64,000 nt of DNA from Lawsonibacter asaccharolyticus (GTDB lineage Bacteria > Bacillota > Clostridia > Oscillospirales > Oscillospiraceae), in NCBI GenBank assembly GCA_003112755.1, contig BFBT01000001.1:1860001-1924000 (forward strand), written 5' to 3'. Of the stretch, positions 41,208 through 49,889 are shown one piece after another (position 1 is the first letter of the stretch; each line of letters begins with the position of its first letter). A program made the translations under genes and the position numbers. The notes beneath the pieces were generated by a model, which was given only the letters and a program-made list of their open reading frames with translations, ran no database searches and was not told where the DNA came from.

Positions 41208-41528
41208 TTACCTCTTTCTGAAGACCAGGCTTCGAATTATGTGTACGAATGCATTTGCATATCGCAATATCAGAATAACGAAATATCGATATTTTGTCAA
41301 GGGGGTAAAATTAAAAAGTTTGGAAGGAAGGCGGTAAAAGGCTTTGTAGAGGTTGCCATAGACCTTCTTGAAGCCAGTAATATCGAAGTGATTGGAGAGG
41401 ACAGAAGCCCAGTGGATGATGTAAGTCCCTGCGGTCAGTCCCTCAACCTCACGCACCAAAATTTCAGCCTTGATAGTGTCGCGGATGTCGTTGGTCTTGG
41501 CTTGAGCTTCTTCCATGGGGGCTTCCAC
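41208..41528 (-). other. Truncated phage-like fragment upstream of AIPR
   Basis: An open frame on the minus strand encodes EEAQAKTNDIRDTIKAEILV and LTAGTYIIHWASVLSNHFDI followed by TGFKKVYGNLYKAFYRLPSK, then nonspecific sequence that runs into the AIPR promoter. The pattern resembles C-terminal ends of phage YqaJ-type nucleases, which have similar FD/KK-Y helices. It has no N-terminal domain, so I regard it as a fragment left from recombination. Confidence 0.35.
41272..41300 (-). promoter_or_regulatory. AIPR-XRE promoter with palindromic operator
   Basis: On the minus strand TTGACA (41300-41295), 17-base spacer, TATTCT (41277-41272). The spacer contains the perfect palindrome AATATCGATATT, and a second copy-like element ATATTGCGATAT lies just downstream. 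This is a strong sigma-A promoter placed so that an XRE dimer would block it. Confidence 0.75.
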
Positions 41529-41730
41529 CTTGGAAACCAGTTTGTTCTTGCAAGTTGTTCAAAAGAAGTGAAAATTTCTCATAAGTTATCAGTTTTGCTT
41601 TATTTTTCGATATTAGGAGAAAAACCACTTAATATAGGTGCAATTCAAGAAAGTTGCACATGTGAAAGTCAAAAAAGTGTGATACGGAGAAAAGTTACAC
41701 CCAACTTGCACACCTGCGCGGCGGAAGCGC

Positions 41731-41770
41731 AAAAAGAGAGGGAACCGGTTTCCCGATTCCCTCTCAAAAA
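41731..41770 (-). terminator. Terminator after rubrerythrin
   Basis: On the minus strand GAGAGGGAA, 12-base loop, TTCCCTCTC, then TTTTT (41735-41731). It ends the perR-like/rubrerythrin transcript and lies inside the inserted island sequence. Confidence 0.85.
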
Positions 41771-41803
41771 GTGCTTATTAACTGGCCGTTTATCCGGTAT
41801 TGA

Positions 41804-42391
41804 TTAGCCGAAGTAGCGCTTCAGCAGGCCCTCGAAAGCCTTGCCGTGGCGGGCCTCGTCCCGGGCCATCTCGTGCACGGTGTCATGGATGGCGTCCAGG
41901 CCGTTCTTCTTGGCGCAGGCGGCCAGCTCGAACTTGCCGTTGGTGGCGCCGTACTCACAGTCCACACGCCAAGCCAGGTTGGCCTTAGTGTCAGCCTTCA
42001 TGTTGGCCTCCAGGTCCTCGCCCAGCAGCTCAGCAAACTTGGCGGCGTGCTCGGCCTCCTCATAGGCGGCCTTCTCCCAGTACAGGCCGATCTCGGGATA
42101 GCCCTCCCGGTGGGCCACGCGAGCCATGCACAGGTACATGCCCACCTCGGAGCACTCGCCGTTGAAGTTGGCCATGAGCTGGTCAAAGATGTACTTCTTG
42201 TCCTCAGCGCTGATATCGGGGTTGTTCTTCACAGTCTTGGCATAGATGCCGAACTCATGCTCGGCAGCCAGCTTCATCTCGCCCACCTGCTCCACGAACT
42301 TGTCCTTAGGAGCCTTGCAGATGGGGCAGAAGTCGGGCGCGGTCTCGCCCTCGTACACATAACCGCAAACGGAACAGACAAACTTTTTCAT
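41804..42391 (-). CDS. Rubrerythrin (reverse type, rubredoxin domain first)
   Basis: A 195-aa peroxide-reducing di-iron protein. The N-terminal rubredoxin domain has [11 protein letters not shown] and [11 protein letters not shown]; the ferritin-like domain has the Glu/His iron ligands in [22 protein letters not shown] and [15 protein letters not shown]. This domain order is that of reverse rubrerythrins of Clostridia. Its start codon overlaps the end of the Fur-type regulator gene (TGA/ATG), so both form one operon, probably peroxide-induced. Confidence 0.95.
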   Translation of the reverse strand: MKKFVCSVCGYVYEGETAPDFCPICKAPKDKFVEQVGEMKLAAEHEFGIYAKTVKNNPDISAEDKKYIFDQLMANFNGECSEVGMYLCMARVAHREGYPEIGLYWEKAAYEEAEHAAKFAELLGEDLEANMKADTKANLAWRVDCEYGATNGKFELAACAKKNGLDAIHDTVHEMARDEARHGKAFEGLLKRYFG

Positions 42392-42807
42392 GATAATTTT
42401 TCCTCCTGTTTTATTTTATTTTGGCAATTTTCACACGTGCCGTAGAAGATGAGCTCATGGCGCTGGACCAAGAACCCATATTGCGCGCTGACGGTCTGAT
42501 CCAGATCGCCGTCATCCAGCATGGGATGGGGCAGATCCATCACAGCGCCGCAGCAGGTGCAAATAAGGTGACTGTGGGGGGCAATGCACCCGTCGAACCG
42601 CTCCTGTCCCTTGACGACGCCGATGCTCTGGATCAGGCCCTGCTGTTGGAACAGGACTAGGTTGCGACAGACCGTCCCCAGGCTCAGGTCGGGGTGGGTG
42701 GGTTTCAGAGTTTGATAGACCCACTCGGCGGAGGGGTGGCAGTCGGTGCTCTGGATCGCGTTCAAAATGGCCTCCCGTTTTCTGCTGTATCTTGTGGCGC
42801 GTTCCAT
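42388..42807 (-). CDS. Fur-family regulator, PerR-like
   Basis: A 139-aa protein with the Fur winged helix ([36 protein letters not shown]), the metal-binding [15 protein letters not shown] and the C-terminal CENCQ pair. GGAGGG supports ATG 42807. The overlapping rubrerythrin gene and the 7-1-7 box upstream suggest a peroxide-sensing PerR rather than an iron regulator. Confidence 0.9.
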   Translation of the reverse strand: MERATRYSRKREAILNAIQSTDCHPSAEWVYQTLKPTHPDLSLGTVCRNLVLFQQQGLIQSIGVVKGQERFDGCIAPHSHLICTCCGAVMDLPHPMLDDGDLDQTVSAQYGFLVQRHELIFYGTCENCQNKIKQEEKLS

Positions 42808-42823
42808 AGGGCCCTCCAAATAG

Positions 42824-42838
42824 TAATAATTCTTATTA
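42824..42838 (-). promoter_or_regulatory. PerR/Fur-type box upstream of the regulator gene
   Basis: TAATAAG-A-ATTATTA on the minus strand, a 7-1-7 inverted repeat with 6 of 7 symmetric positions, close to the PerR consensus TTATAATNATTATAA. It lies 17 bp before the start codon, so autoregulation of the perR-like/rubrerythrin operon is likely. Confidence 0.65.
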
Positions 42839-42907
42839 CGAAAGAATCATACCACAGAAACAGCTGCTTGTAAAGGGGAAAATCAAAAAATCCGAAAATT
42901 TTTGTGT

Positions 42908-43609
42908 TCAGGGCCGGGAGCTATCTTCCTTTGTATGACGGAATTTTTTCAGGATGGACTCCTCCCAGCGGTCGCCGTATTTCATCCCCAGCAGGAAGAC
43001 GGCCACACCGATGATCCCCAGCAGGACCATAGCCCAAAGAGGGAGAGTCAGGGTGGCACCGCCCAAGGCGCTGGCTACCAGCAGGCCCCAGGGACGAGTG
43101 AGCACAACGATCACCAGAAAACGGGGGGTGGAGATGGCGGTGAGCCCGGCCAGAATGCACAGCAGGTCATCGGGAAAGAAGGGCAGGAGAAAGGCCAGGA
43201 TGAGGAAAGTGTCTGTTTTGGCCCGGACGATGGAGAGGTACTTGTCGGAAATGGCCCGGCTCACTAGGCGGTCCGCAAAAGATTGGCCCAGCGCGCGTGC
43301 CAGGAGAAAGACCAGCAGGGAGGCGGAGAGGACCGCGGCGATGGTAAGAAAAAAGGAGGGCCAGGTGCCGAAGAGCATCCCGCCGGCGGCGGCGCTGAGG
43401 TTGCTGGGGATGGGGGCCAGCACCACAGACAGGAACTGGAGCAGGAAAAAACAGAGGTGGGAGTAGGGAGCGAACTGAGAAATATAGTCCTGAAGGGCCT
43501 GCTGGGAGGAGAGGGCGGCGAAGAAGCCGCTGCGCCACAGAAAGACGCCGCCCAGGGCGCACAGGAGCAGGACCAGGACCGCGCTGGTGATTTTCAGGAG
43601 ATGTTTCAT
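42908..43609 (-). CDS. TVP38/TMEM64 family membrane protein
   Basis: A 233-aa protein with about five membrane segments and the family motif region LAPIPSNLSAAAGGMLFGTW, then LARALGQSFADRLV and FLILAFLLPFFPDDLLCILAG. The DedA-like fold is linked to lipid or ion transport; the exact role is unknown. It stands alone between the PerR-like operon and the DUF6320 group. Confidence 0.9.
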   Translation of the reverse strand: MKHLLKITSAVLVLLLCALGGVFLWRSGFFAALSSQQALQDYISQFAPYSHLCFFLLQFLSVVLAPIPSNLSAAAGGMLFGTWPSFFLTIAAVLSASLLVFLLARALGQSFADRLVSRAISDKYLSIVRAKTDTFLILAFLLPFFPDDLLCILAGLTAISTPRFLVIVVLTRPWGLLVASALGGATLTLPLWAMVLLGIIGVAVFLLGMKYGDRWEESILKKFRHTKEDSSRP

Positions 43610-43804
43610 GAGGGACCTCGATCTTCTCTTTAGATTCGCGGGACAGTGGAGGCCGGCGGCGCGCCAGCCTGCATAGTCCCTATGGTATCACAGAATTGTG
43701 GCGGATGTGATAAGTTTTTCTTAAATTCTCATAAAAATGTCGAAGTGGGGCGAAAAAAGAGGGCCAGCAGGCTGCTGGCCCTCCCGGGAGGAGCGGGGAG
43801 CGGA

Positions 43805-44509
43805 TCACAGATGAAAGCGCCTGCGCACTTCCTCGCGCAGGGCCGGTACCCGGCGCACCACGATGAGGGGGATGACCAGGGCAGCGCATACTGTGAGCAC
43901 CACCAGGGACCAGCCCGGCTGCCAGCGGCCCAGGAAGTAGCGGTCGATGAGCAGCTCCACGCCGGAGAGAAAAACGCCGGTGGTGCCGATGACTAGGGTG
44001 ATGCGGGAAAGGGTGCTCCGGGGCCTGGCCCCCATCATAAAGCCCAGAAACAGCAGCGCCGCCCCCAGAAGCAGGATGATGGGCAGGGCCAGATGCCAAT
44101 ACCATGCTGAGCCGTCCAGATCCACGGAGATCAGAAAGACGTAGAGGGCGACGGCCAGCACATCTGCAGACAGGCGGAGATAGAGGTGCATGGTGCGCAG
44201 GAGCAGCGGTGGGACCAGCCAGACCCACAGCATGGCTGCCGCGCCGATGACATAGAGGGACCAGATATGGCCGCTGCGCAGCACCAGATTGAGCAGGCCG
44301 CAGCACACCGCCACTGAGGCCAGCATGGAGGACACCAGGATGGCCAACTCCGCCTTAGAGGCGGGGGGCACCTCCCGCCGTTCGGTGGGGAAGGGGGGAG
44401 AAGAGCCGGTGTCCACCGGCTGTCGGGGGTTGACCACCGGGGTGCGGCAGAGGGGGCAGAAGGAGGCGGTGGAATCCAGCTCCACGCCGCAGTTGACACA
44501 ATAGGACAT
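43805..44509 (-). CDS. DUF6320-type zinc-ribbon membrane protein
   Basis: A 234-aa protein with an N-terminal zinc ribbon (CVNCGVELDSTASFCPLCRT), a Pro-rich linker and about six membrane segments. The start MSYC at 44509 has GGAGG 8 bases upstream. It lies 21 bp after the acyltransferase-like gene on the same strand; this pair and the divergent hydrolase form a set that recurs in Clostridia as I recall. Function unknown; perhaps part of a membrane acylation or ester-forming pathway. Confidence 0.75.
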   Translation of the reverse strand: MSYCVNCGVELDSTASFCPLCRTPVVNPRQPVDTGSSPPFPTERREVPPASKAELAILVSSMLASVAVCCGLLNLVLRSGHIWSLYVIGAAAMLWVWLVPPLLLRTMHLYLRLSADVLAVALYVFLISVDLDGSAWYWHLALPIILLLGAALLFLGFMMGARPRSTLSRITLVIGTTGVFLSGVELLIDRYFLGRWQPGWSLVVLTVCAALVIPLIVVRRVPALREEVRRRFHL

Positions 44510-44530
44510 ACAGAACACCTCCCAGGGACC

Positions 44531-45820
44531 TCAGCGGGTCCGGTTGGACTCCACCTTGACGGGGATGCCTTCCCGTACCAGGTGGGTGAAAAAGCGCCGC
44601 TCCGTCTCGCTGGAGGTGCCGGTGCCGGCGAAGGTGACAGCCATGGTATTGCCATAGCTGATGGAGGCGCAGTGAGGGGAGGGCCGGGTGGCCTGCCCCA
44701 GGACGACCTCCATCCGCTGGATGTGAGGGGCCATCTCCGGCGGGACCCGGAAGAGGCCGGGATTGGTGTAGGTGGCGGAGAAGGGGCGCACCCCCACCAG
44801 CTGGTAGGAGAGGGACATCACCGGGTTCTTCAGGAAGATGGGGATCAGCTGGAGAAAGCGGTTGGTTGTGAAGTGGACATTGCCGGTGAAGCGGGCCCGC
44901 ATCTCCTGGGGATTGATGTGCAGGCGCATGTAGTGGTGGACGTATCGGACCAGCTCAGGGAAGGTGTAAGGCCCCAGGGTGGGGTCCACGCAGAGCCGGA
45001 CAGTGAGGATGAAGTTGCGGAGGGTGGCGGAGGGGAACCAGCCCCGGAGATCGATGGGAATGGCCAGAGCCGCGGGCCTGGGACGGCGGGGGCGCTGGAC
45101 CTCCTGATTCTCCAGGATAGACTGGAGGAGCACTGCGGAGAGGTATTCGGTGATGGAGGCGCCGTACCGGGCGGCGATCTCCTTCAGCCGGTCCACGGGC
45201 AGAAAGCCCATGGTGACATTCAGGGTGTAGAAGGGCTCCGCCTGGCTGGTGTTGGAGAAAGCGGTCTCCTGCCAGCGGTCCCGCAGGACCCGCTTGCCCG
45301 CGTACCGGGCGTAGGCATCCTCCAGCTCCTCCGGACGAGGGGGATCATCCACGTCCAGCAGGCCAGGGCCGCAGGGGATGGGGTGTCCCAGCTCCCGGAG
45401 GTAGACCGCCAGCAGGGTGCGGAAAAAGGTGAGGGCCCCCGCCCCGTCAGACACAGCGTGGAAGACCTCCAGGGAGATCCGGCTCTGGTAGTAGAAGAAG
45501 CGGACCAGCCATCCGTTGTCCTCCCGGAAGCGGATGGGCTGGCAGGGGTTGGACATGTCCGGACGGACAAAGGGGCCGGGGCTGTCGTTGGGCTCGAAAT
45601 AGTGCCAGAAGACCCCGGGCTTCATCCGGACGCGGAAACCGGGGAACCGGGGCATGGTTCGGTCCACTGCCCGCTGGAGGACGGCGGGGTCCACCGGCTG
45701 GGACAGGACAGCAGAAAAGCGGTAGACCGGCGAGTACTTCTCCCGCTGGAGAGCGGAGTAGAGGACGCCGGCGTTGTCCAGCCGGTACCAGTCAGGGGGA
45801 CCTTTGGGCGTCTTGGACAT
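44531..45820 (-). CDS. Condensation/alcohol acetyltransferase-like protein
   Basis: A 429-aa acyltransferase of the CoA-dependent BAHD/condensation fold. The active-site motif HxxxDG is FHAVSDGAGAL at about residue 120, and LAIPIDLRGWFPSATLRNFI matches the second conserved block. It is usually annotated as alcohol acetyltransferase, without proof of substrate. The start MSKTP at 45820 has AAAGGAGG upstream; the open frame goes back to 45925 without support. It is the first gene of an operon with the DUF6320 protein. Confidence 0.82.
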   Translation of the reverse strand: MSKTPKGPPDWYRLDNAGVLYSALQREKYSPVYRFSAVLSQPVDPAVLQRAVDRTMPRFPGFRVRMKPGVFWHYFEPNDSPGPFVRPDMSNPCQPIRFREDNGWLVRFFYYQSRISLEVFHAVSDGAGALTFFRTLLAVYLRELGHPIPCGPGLLDVDDPPRPEELEDAYARYAGKRVLRDRWQETAFSNTSQAEPFYTLNVTMGFLPVDRLKEIAARYGASITEYLSAVLLQSILENQEVQRPRRPRPAALAIPIDLRGWFPSATLRNFILTVRLCVDPTLGPYTFPELVRYVHHYMRLHINPQEMRARFTGNVHFTTNRFLQLIPIFLKNPVMSLSYQLVGVRPFSATYTNPGLFRVPPEMAPHIQRMEVVLGQATRPSPHCASISYGNTMAVTFAGTGTSSETERRFFTHLVREGIPVKVESNRTR

Positions 45821-46266
45821 GGCGGCGCCTCCTTTCCTTTGTGATATCAGTGTAGCATCTCCTGGGGGAAAGTACAAGGGGAGGGGAAAAAGTATAAAAT
45901 TCAACGCTCCTATTCGCTGCGGCATGGGCGTGCCTTTTCTGACCTTGCGCAGGGAGAGCTGCTTGAAGAATATGCCGTGGGCGGGAGGCGGATCGGTCCT
46001 TCCCCTGGCCTCGTGGGCCTCCCACCACTTCGGAGAGCCTGGGCTCTTCGGGGGCAGGGGAGAGGAATACGGCAGTTAGATGAGGTCCATCATACCGTAT
46101 CTCCACGCCCGCCGCAAGGCGTGCGCACCTGCCCGCGCGATTTTGTCAGAACGCCGCAGCTTTTCCCGGCACCGCAAACAAGGCGGCGGGGAGAGGCCAT
46201 TGCCAAACGCGGCCGGATGTGGTAGGCTTGTCATGATCCAGGTCCCAGAACAGGAAGGTGAGAACG
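45821..46266. other. Divergent promoter region, no gene
   Basis: Intergenic space between the acyltransferase-like gene and the alpha/beta hydrolase. It is GC-rich on the right and more AT-rich near 45880-45900 (AAAAAGTATAAAATTC). No credible coding frame, RNA or strong hairpin was identified. Confidence 0.4.
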
Positions 46267-47235
46267 ATGACACTGAAAGAGAGAGGAAGACGGGTGCGGG
46301 TGACCCATCCCACCCCCGCCCAGCGGGCGGAGGCGGAGGAGCGCCGCCTGGCCCCCATGATGAGGGCCCTGAAGGCAATCCACTCGGCCAGCTCGCCCGA
46401 GTCCATGCGCCCGGAGGACCTGAAGCGGCAGCGGGCGGCTCAGGAGGTGCTGGGCAGGCTCATCACCCCCATGATCGGGATGAAGTGGGCCCCCTTTGAG
46501 CTGGAGGGGATGAACGCGGCCTGGGTGCGGCCTGAGCGGAGCTATGACCGGAACCACGCCATCCTGTACTGCCACGGCGGGGGCTATACCAGCGGAAATC
46601 TGGGCTACTCCCGGCCGCTGGCCTCCAAGCTGTCCGGCGTGACGGGCTGGGACACCCTCTCCTTCGAGTACCGGCTGGCCCCGGAGCACCCCTTCCCTGC
46701 GGCGGTGGACGATGCGATGAAGGCGTGGGACCATCTGATGCGCCAAGGCTACGGGGCCCGGGACGTGACGGTGGCGGGGGACTCGGCGGGAGGAAACCTG
46801 GCGCTGGTGCTGTGCCACCGGCTGAAGCAGGAGGGCAGGCGGCTGCCTGCCCGGCTGATCCTCATGTCCCCATGGACGGATATGACGGCCAGTGGGAAGT
46901 CCTATACAGAGCGGGCGGAGCTGGACCCCACCATCACCCTGGACTATATCCGGGCGGTGCGTGGGGCCTATGCCCGGGACCAGGAGCTGACCTCCCCCAT
47001 GCTGTCCCCGCTGTTCGGGGATTTCCGGGGCTTCCCGCCCACACTGATCCAGGCGGGGAGCAACGAGTTGCTGCTGTCCGATTCCGTGCGCCTGCGGGAC
47101 CGGATGCAGGCGGCGGGGGTCCCATGCCGGCTGGAGGTCTGGAGCGACATGTGGCACGTGTTTCAGATGTTCCCCATCAAAAAGGCGGGCCAGGCCATGG
47201 CCAGCGTGGGGCGCTTCCTGCTGGAATACACATGA
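46267..47235 (+). CDS. Alpha/beta hydrolase, hormone-sensitive lipase family
   Basis: A 322-aa esterase. The oxyanion-hole motif is YCHGGGYTSG, the nucleophile elbow GDSAGGN, the catalytic Asp is in the SNELLLSDS region and the His in WSDMWHVFQMF. No signal peptide, so cytoplasmic. The ATG at 46267 follows GGAAGGTGAG. Divergent from the acyltransferase/DUF6320 operon, which suggests that it acts on an ester or lipid made there; inference only. Confidence 0.88.
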   Translation: MTLKERGRRVRVTHPTPAQRAEAEERRLAPMMRALKAIHSASSPESMRPEDLKRQRAAQEVLGRLITPMIGMKWAPFELEGMNAAWVRPERSYDRNHAILYCHGGGYTSGNLGYSRPLASKLSGVTGWDTLSFEYRLAPEHPFPAAVDDAMKAWDHLMRQGYGARDVTVAGDSAGGNLALVLCHRLKQEGRRLPARLILMSPWTDMTASGKSYTERAELDPTITLDYIRAVRGAYARDQELTSPMLSPLFGDFRGFPPTLIQAGSNELLLSDSVRLRDRMQAAGVPCRLEVWSDMWHVFQMFPIKKAGQAMASVGRFLLEYT

Positions 47236-47293
47236 AAATGGTCCCTGTCCGCAGGAGAGCGGGAGGGCACAGCGGGATCAAGGAGAAAAGATC

Positions 47294-47327
47294 GAGGGCC
47301 GCCCCGGCAGGGGCGGCCCTCTCGTTT
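47294..47327 (+). terminator. Terminator after the esterase gene
   Basis: Perfect stem GAGGGCCGCCCC / GGGGCGGCCCTC with a GGCA loop, followed by TCGTTTCT. Confidence 0.8.
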
Positions 47328-47386
47328 CTGGGGTAAAACTTCTGCAAGGAGCGCGTCTGGGAGCTCAGGGCAGCGAGGATGCTCCG

Positions 47387-48400
47387 TCACAGCAGCACCA
47401 CGCCGGCCTGCTCACAGGCCCGGACGGTGTCGGGGTCCCACAGGGAACTCTGCACCTCACCGATGTGGGCCTTGCCCAGCAGCAGCATGGACACCCGGGA
47501 CTGGCCGATGCCGCCCCCCATGGTCAAGGGCAGCTCACCGTTGAGCAGCATCCGGTGGAAGGGGAGGGAGCGGCGGCTGTCACAGCCTGCCAGGGTGAGC
47601 TGGCGGTCCAGGGACTCTGGGCTGACCCGGATGCCCATGGAGGAGAGTTCAATAGCCTGGCCATTGACGCTGTCCCAGAACAGAATGTCGCCGTTCAGGT
47701 TCCAGTCATCATAGTCCGGGGCCCGGCCGTCATGTGGCTGACCCGACTTCAGCTTTCCGCCGATCCCCATGAGAAACACCGCACCATGCTCCCGGACAAT
47801 GGTGTTCTCACGCTCCTTGGGGGAGAGCTGGGGGTATAGATCCTCCAGGTCCTGGGCGGTGACGAAGGTGACCTGGCCAGGCAGCTCGGGCAGGGCGGAC
47901 AGCTGGGGGAAAACGGAGCGCAGGAAGGACTGGGTATCCACGAGAGCGCGGACAATGGCGTTTACCGTCTGCTTCAGATAGTCCCGGGTGCGGTCCTCCT
48001 GGGTGATGATCTTCTCCCAATCCCACTGGTCCACGTAAGCGGAGTGGAGGTTGTCCAGCTCCTCATCCCGGCGGATGGCGTTCATGTCGGTGTAGAGCCC
48101 CTCTCCGGGGTGGAACTGATAGCGCTTCAGAGCCAGGCGCTTCCACTTGGCCAGGGAGTGGACCACCTGGGCGGTGTCCTCCACCCGGTTGATCTCAAAG
48201 GAGACGGGGCGCTCCACCCCGTTCAGGTCATCGTTGAGGCCGGAGGAGGCGGAGACGAACAGGGGGGCAGATACCCGGTGCAGGCGCAGGGCACCGGCGA
48301 GGCGGTCCTCGAACAGACGCTTGAGCAGGCTGATGGCCTTCTGGGTCTCATAGAGGCTGAGGAGGGAGCGGTATCCCTCGGGAATGACGGTTTTTCCCAT
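47387..48400 (-). CDS. asnA: Aspartate-ammonia ligase
   Basis: A 337-aa AsnA that makes asparagine from aspartate, ammonia and ATP. Recognisable motifs are FVSASSGLNDDLNGVERPVS, DQWDWEKII, and the C-terminal LPLTMGGGIGQSRVSMLLL and HIGEVQSS of the class II synthetase-like core. The start MGKTVIPEGY at 48400 has AAAGGAG upstream; the open frame extends far upstream over the divergent gene without coding sense. Length is normal. Confidence 0.97.
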   Translation of the reverse strand: MGKTVIPEGYRSLLSLYETQKAISLLKRLFEDRLAGALRLHRVSAPLFVSASSGLNDDLNGVERPVSFEINRVEDTAQVVHSLAKWKRLALKRYQFHPGEGLYTDMNAIRRDEELDNLHSAYVDQWDWEKIITQEDRTRDYLKQTVNAIVRALVDTQSFLRSVFPQLSALPELPGQVTFVTAQDLEDLYPQLSPKERENTIVREHGAVFLMGIGGKLKSGQPHDGRAPDYDDWNLNGDILFWDSVNGQAIELSSMGIRVSPESLDRQLTLAGCDSRRSLPFHRMLLNGELPLTMGGGIGQSRVSMLLLGKAHIGEVQSSLWDPDTVRACEQAGVVLL

Positions 48401-48526
48401 GTCGAATACTCCTTTTGAAAGGGATTTGGAACAGAAGCTCATCCGGCAGAGCCGGGATGGAACGCCTGGTGAGCACATACAGATTTTTCTATTATAGCGG
48501 AGAAGGGCGGAAAAATCAATCTGTTC

Positions 48527-48555
48527 TTGCCAAGCGGGGCACGTCTTTGTATAAT
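48527..48555 (+). promoter_or_regulatory. Sigma-A promoter of the exonuclease III gene
   Basis: TTGCCA (48527-48532), 17-base spacer, TATAAT (48550-48555), 43 bases before the ATG at 48599. Confidence 0.75.
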
Positions 48556-48598
48556 AGGGTCCATCCAAAGTTCCGACGGAGGGAGAGAGGAGATGCCT

Positions 48599-49357
48599 AT
48601 GAAATTCATTTCCTGGAATGTGAACGGCCTGCGGGCCTGCCTGAAAAAGGGGTTTCTGGACTTTTACCGACAGGAGGCACCCGACTTCTGCTGCCTTCAG
48701 GAGACCAAGATGGAGCAGGGACAGGCGGATGTGGAGCTGAACGAAGGGGTCTTGGAGTTCTGGAACTCTGCGGAGAAGAAGGGATACTCCGGCACCGCCG
48801 TTTTCACCCCCCACCAGCCTGTGGCTGTGGCCTACGGTATGGACAAGGACCGGCACGACCACGAGGGGCGGCTCATCACCCTGGAGTATGAGGGCTTCTA
48901 TCTGGTCTGCTGCTACACCCCCAACTCCCAGGACGGCCTGAAGCGGCTGGACTACCGCATGGAGTGGGAGGACGACCTGCGGGACTACCTCATGTCCCTG
49001 GACCGGCACAAGCCGGTGGTCTACTGTGGGGACCTGAACGTGGCCCACCGGGAGATCGACCTGAAAAACCCAAAGACCAACCGGAACAACGCCGGCTTCA
49101 CCGACCAGGAGCGGGAAAAGATGACCTGCCTGCTCTCCTCCGGCTTTACAGACAGCTTCCGCTATCTCTACCCGGACACGGAGGGGATCTACTCCTGGTG
49201 GTCCTACCGCTTCAACGCCCGGAAGAACAACGCGGGGTGGCGCATCGACTATTTCATCGTCTCTGACCGCCTCCGGGACAAGATCAAGCGGGCGGAGATC
49301 CTGACCACGGTGGAGGGCAGCGACCACTGCCCGGTACTGCTGGAGCTGGACATCTGA
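48599..49357 (+). CDS. xth: Exodeoxyribonuclease III
   Basis: A 252-aa AP endonuclease/3' exonuclease. Motifs: FISWNVNGLRACLKKGF, LQETKM (metal Glu), YTPNSQDGLKRLDYRMEWED, CGDLNVAHREIDL, GWRIDYFIVSD and EGSDHCPVLLEL (catalytic His). The second ATG (48599) is chosen because GAGAGGAG lies 6 bases upstream. It repairs abasic sites in DNA. Confidence 0.97.
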   Translation: MKFISWNVNGLRACLKKGFLDFYRQEAPDFCCLQETKMEQGQADVELNEGVLEFWNSAEKKGYSGTAVFTPHQPVAVAYGMDKDRHDHEGRLITLEYEGFYLVCCYTPNSQDGLKRLDYRMEWEDDLRDYLMSLDRHKPVVYCGDLNVAHREIDLKNPKTNRNNAGFTDQEREKMTCLLSSGFTDSFRYLYPDTEGIYSWWSYRFNARKNNAGWRIDYFIVSDRLRDKIKRAEILTTVEGSDHCPVLLELDI

Positions 49358-49400
49358 GTGCCCCGGGGCGGGACCGGAAGGAGATAAGGAGGATCTGGAT

Positions 49401-49874
49401 ATGCGCAGAGCGGAGAAGGAAGTCAAAGACCTGGAGCAGTTGGAGGAGATCCTGCGGGACTGCAACACAGTGCGGATCGGGACCCAGGATGCGGAGGGGA
49501 TGTTCATCGTCCCTGTGAATTACGGCTACGACCTGACAGAGGGGCAGCTGACCCTCTACCTCCACTCGGCCCGGGAGGGGCGGAAGGCGGCGGCGTTCCG
49601 CCGGGGCGGGGCGGTGGCTTTTGAGATGGACTGCGGCCACCAGCTGATGACGGCGGAGCAGGCGTGCAGTTACAGCTGTGCCTACCGCAGCATCATGGGC
49701 AGCGGGACCATCCGGGAGCTGACCGAGCCGCAGGAGAAATATGAGGCCCTCAACGCCATTATGCGCCATATGACCGGGCGAAACTGGGAGATGCCGGAGC
49801 CCGCCGTGGCCCGGGTATCCGTCTTTGCCATCTGGGCGGAGCGCTGGACGGGCAAGCGCAGCCCAGCCAACTGA
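49401..49874 (+). CDS. PNPOx-fold protein, NimA-like
   Basis: A 157-aa flavin-binding split-barrel protein: EILRDCNTVRIGTQDAEGMF, YDLTEGQLTLYLHSAREGRK, CSYSCAYRSIMGSGTI. The family includes NimA nitroimidazole reductases and many uncharacterised proteins. A GGAGG-type site precedes the ATG. It lies 43 bp after xth and 15 bp before the gamma-glutamyltransferase gene, so the three may be cotranscribed. Confidence 0.88.
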   Translation: MRRAEKEVKDLEQLEEILRDCNTVRIGTQDAEGMFIVPVNYGYDLTEGQLTLYLHSAREGRKAAAFRRGGAVAFEMDCGHQLMTAEQACSYSCAYRSIMGSGTIRELTEPQEKYEALNAIMRHMTGRNWEMPEPAVARVSVFAIWAERWTGKRSPAN

Positions 49875-49889
49875 GAGGAGGTAGCCGAA

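Larger units (their letters stand above)
39135..41867. mobile_element. Small AIPR defence-like island flanked by 66-bp direct repeats
   Basis: The interval between the rubrerythrin end copies (39135-39200 and 41802-41867) is much richer in AT than the surrounding chromosome. It holds an AIPR gene, an XRE gene, a phage-like fragment and an integrase-like fragment. The layout suits integration into the 3' end of the rubrerythrin gene with loss of the integrase. A tandem duplication followed by replacement is the alternative. Confidence 0.55.
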
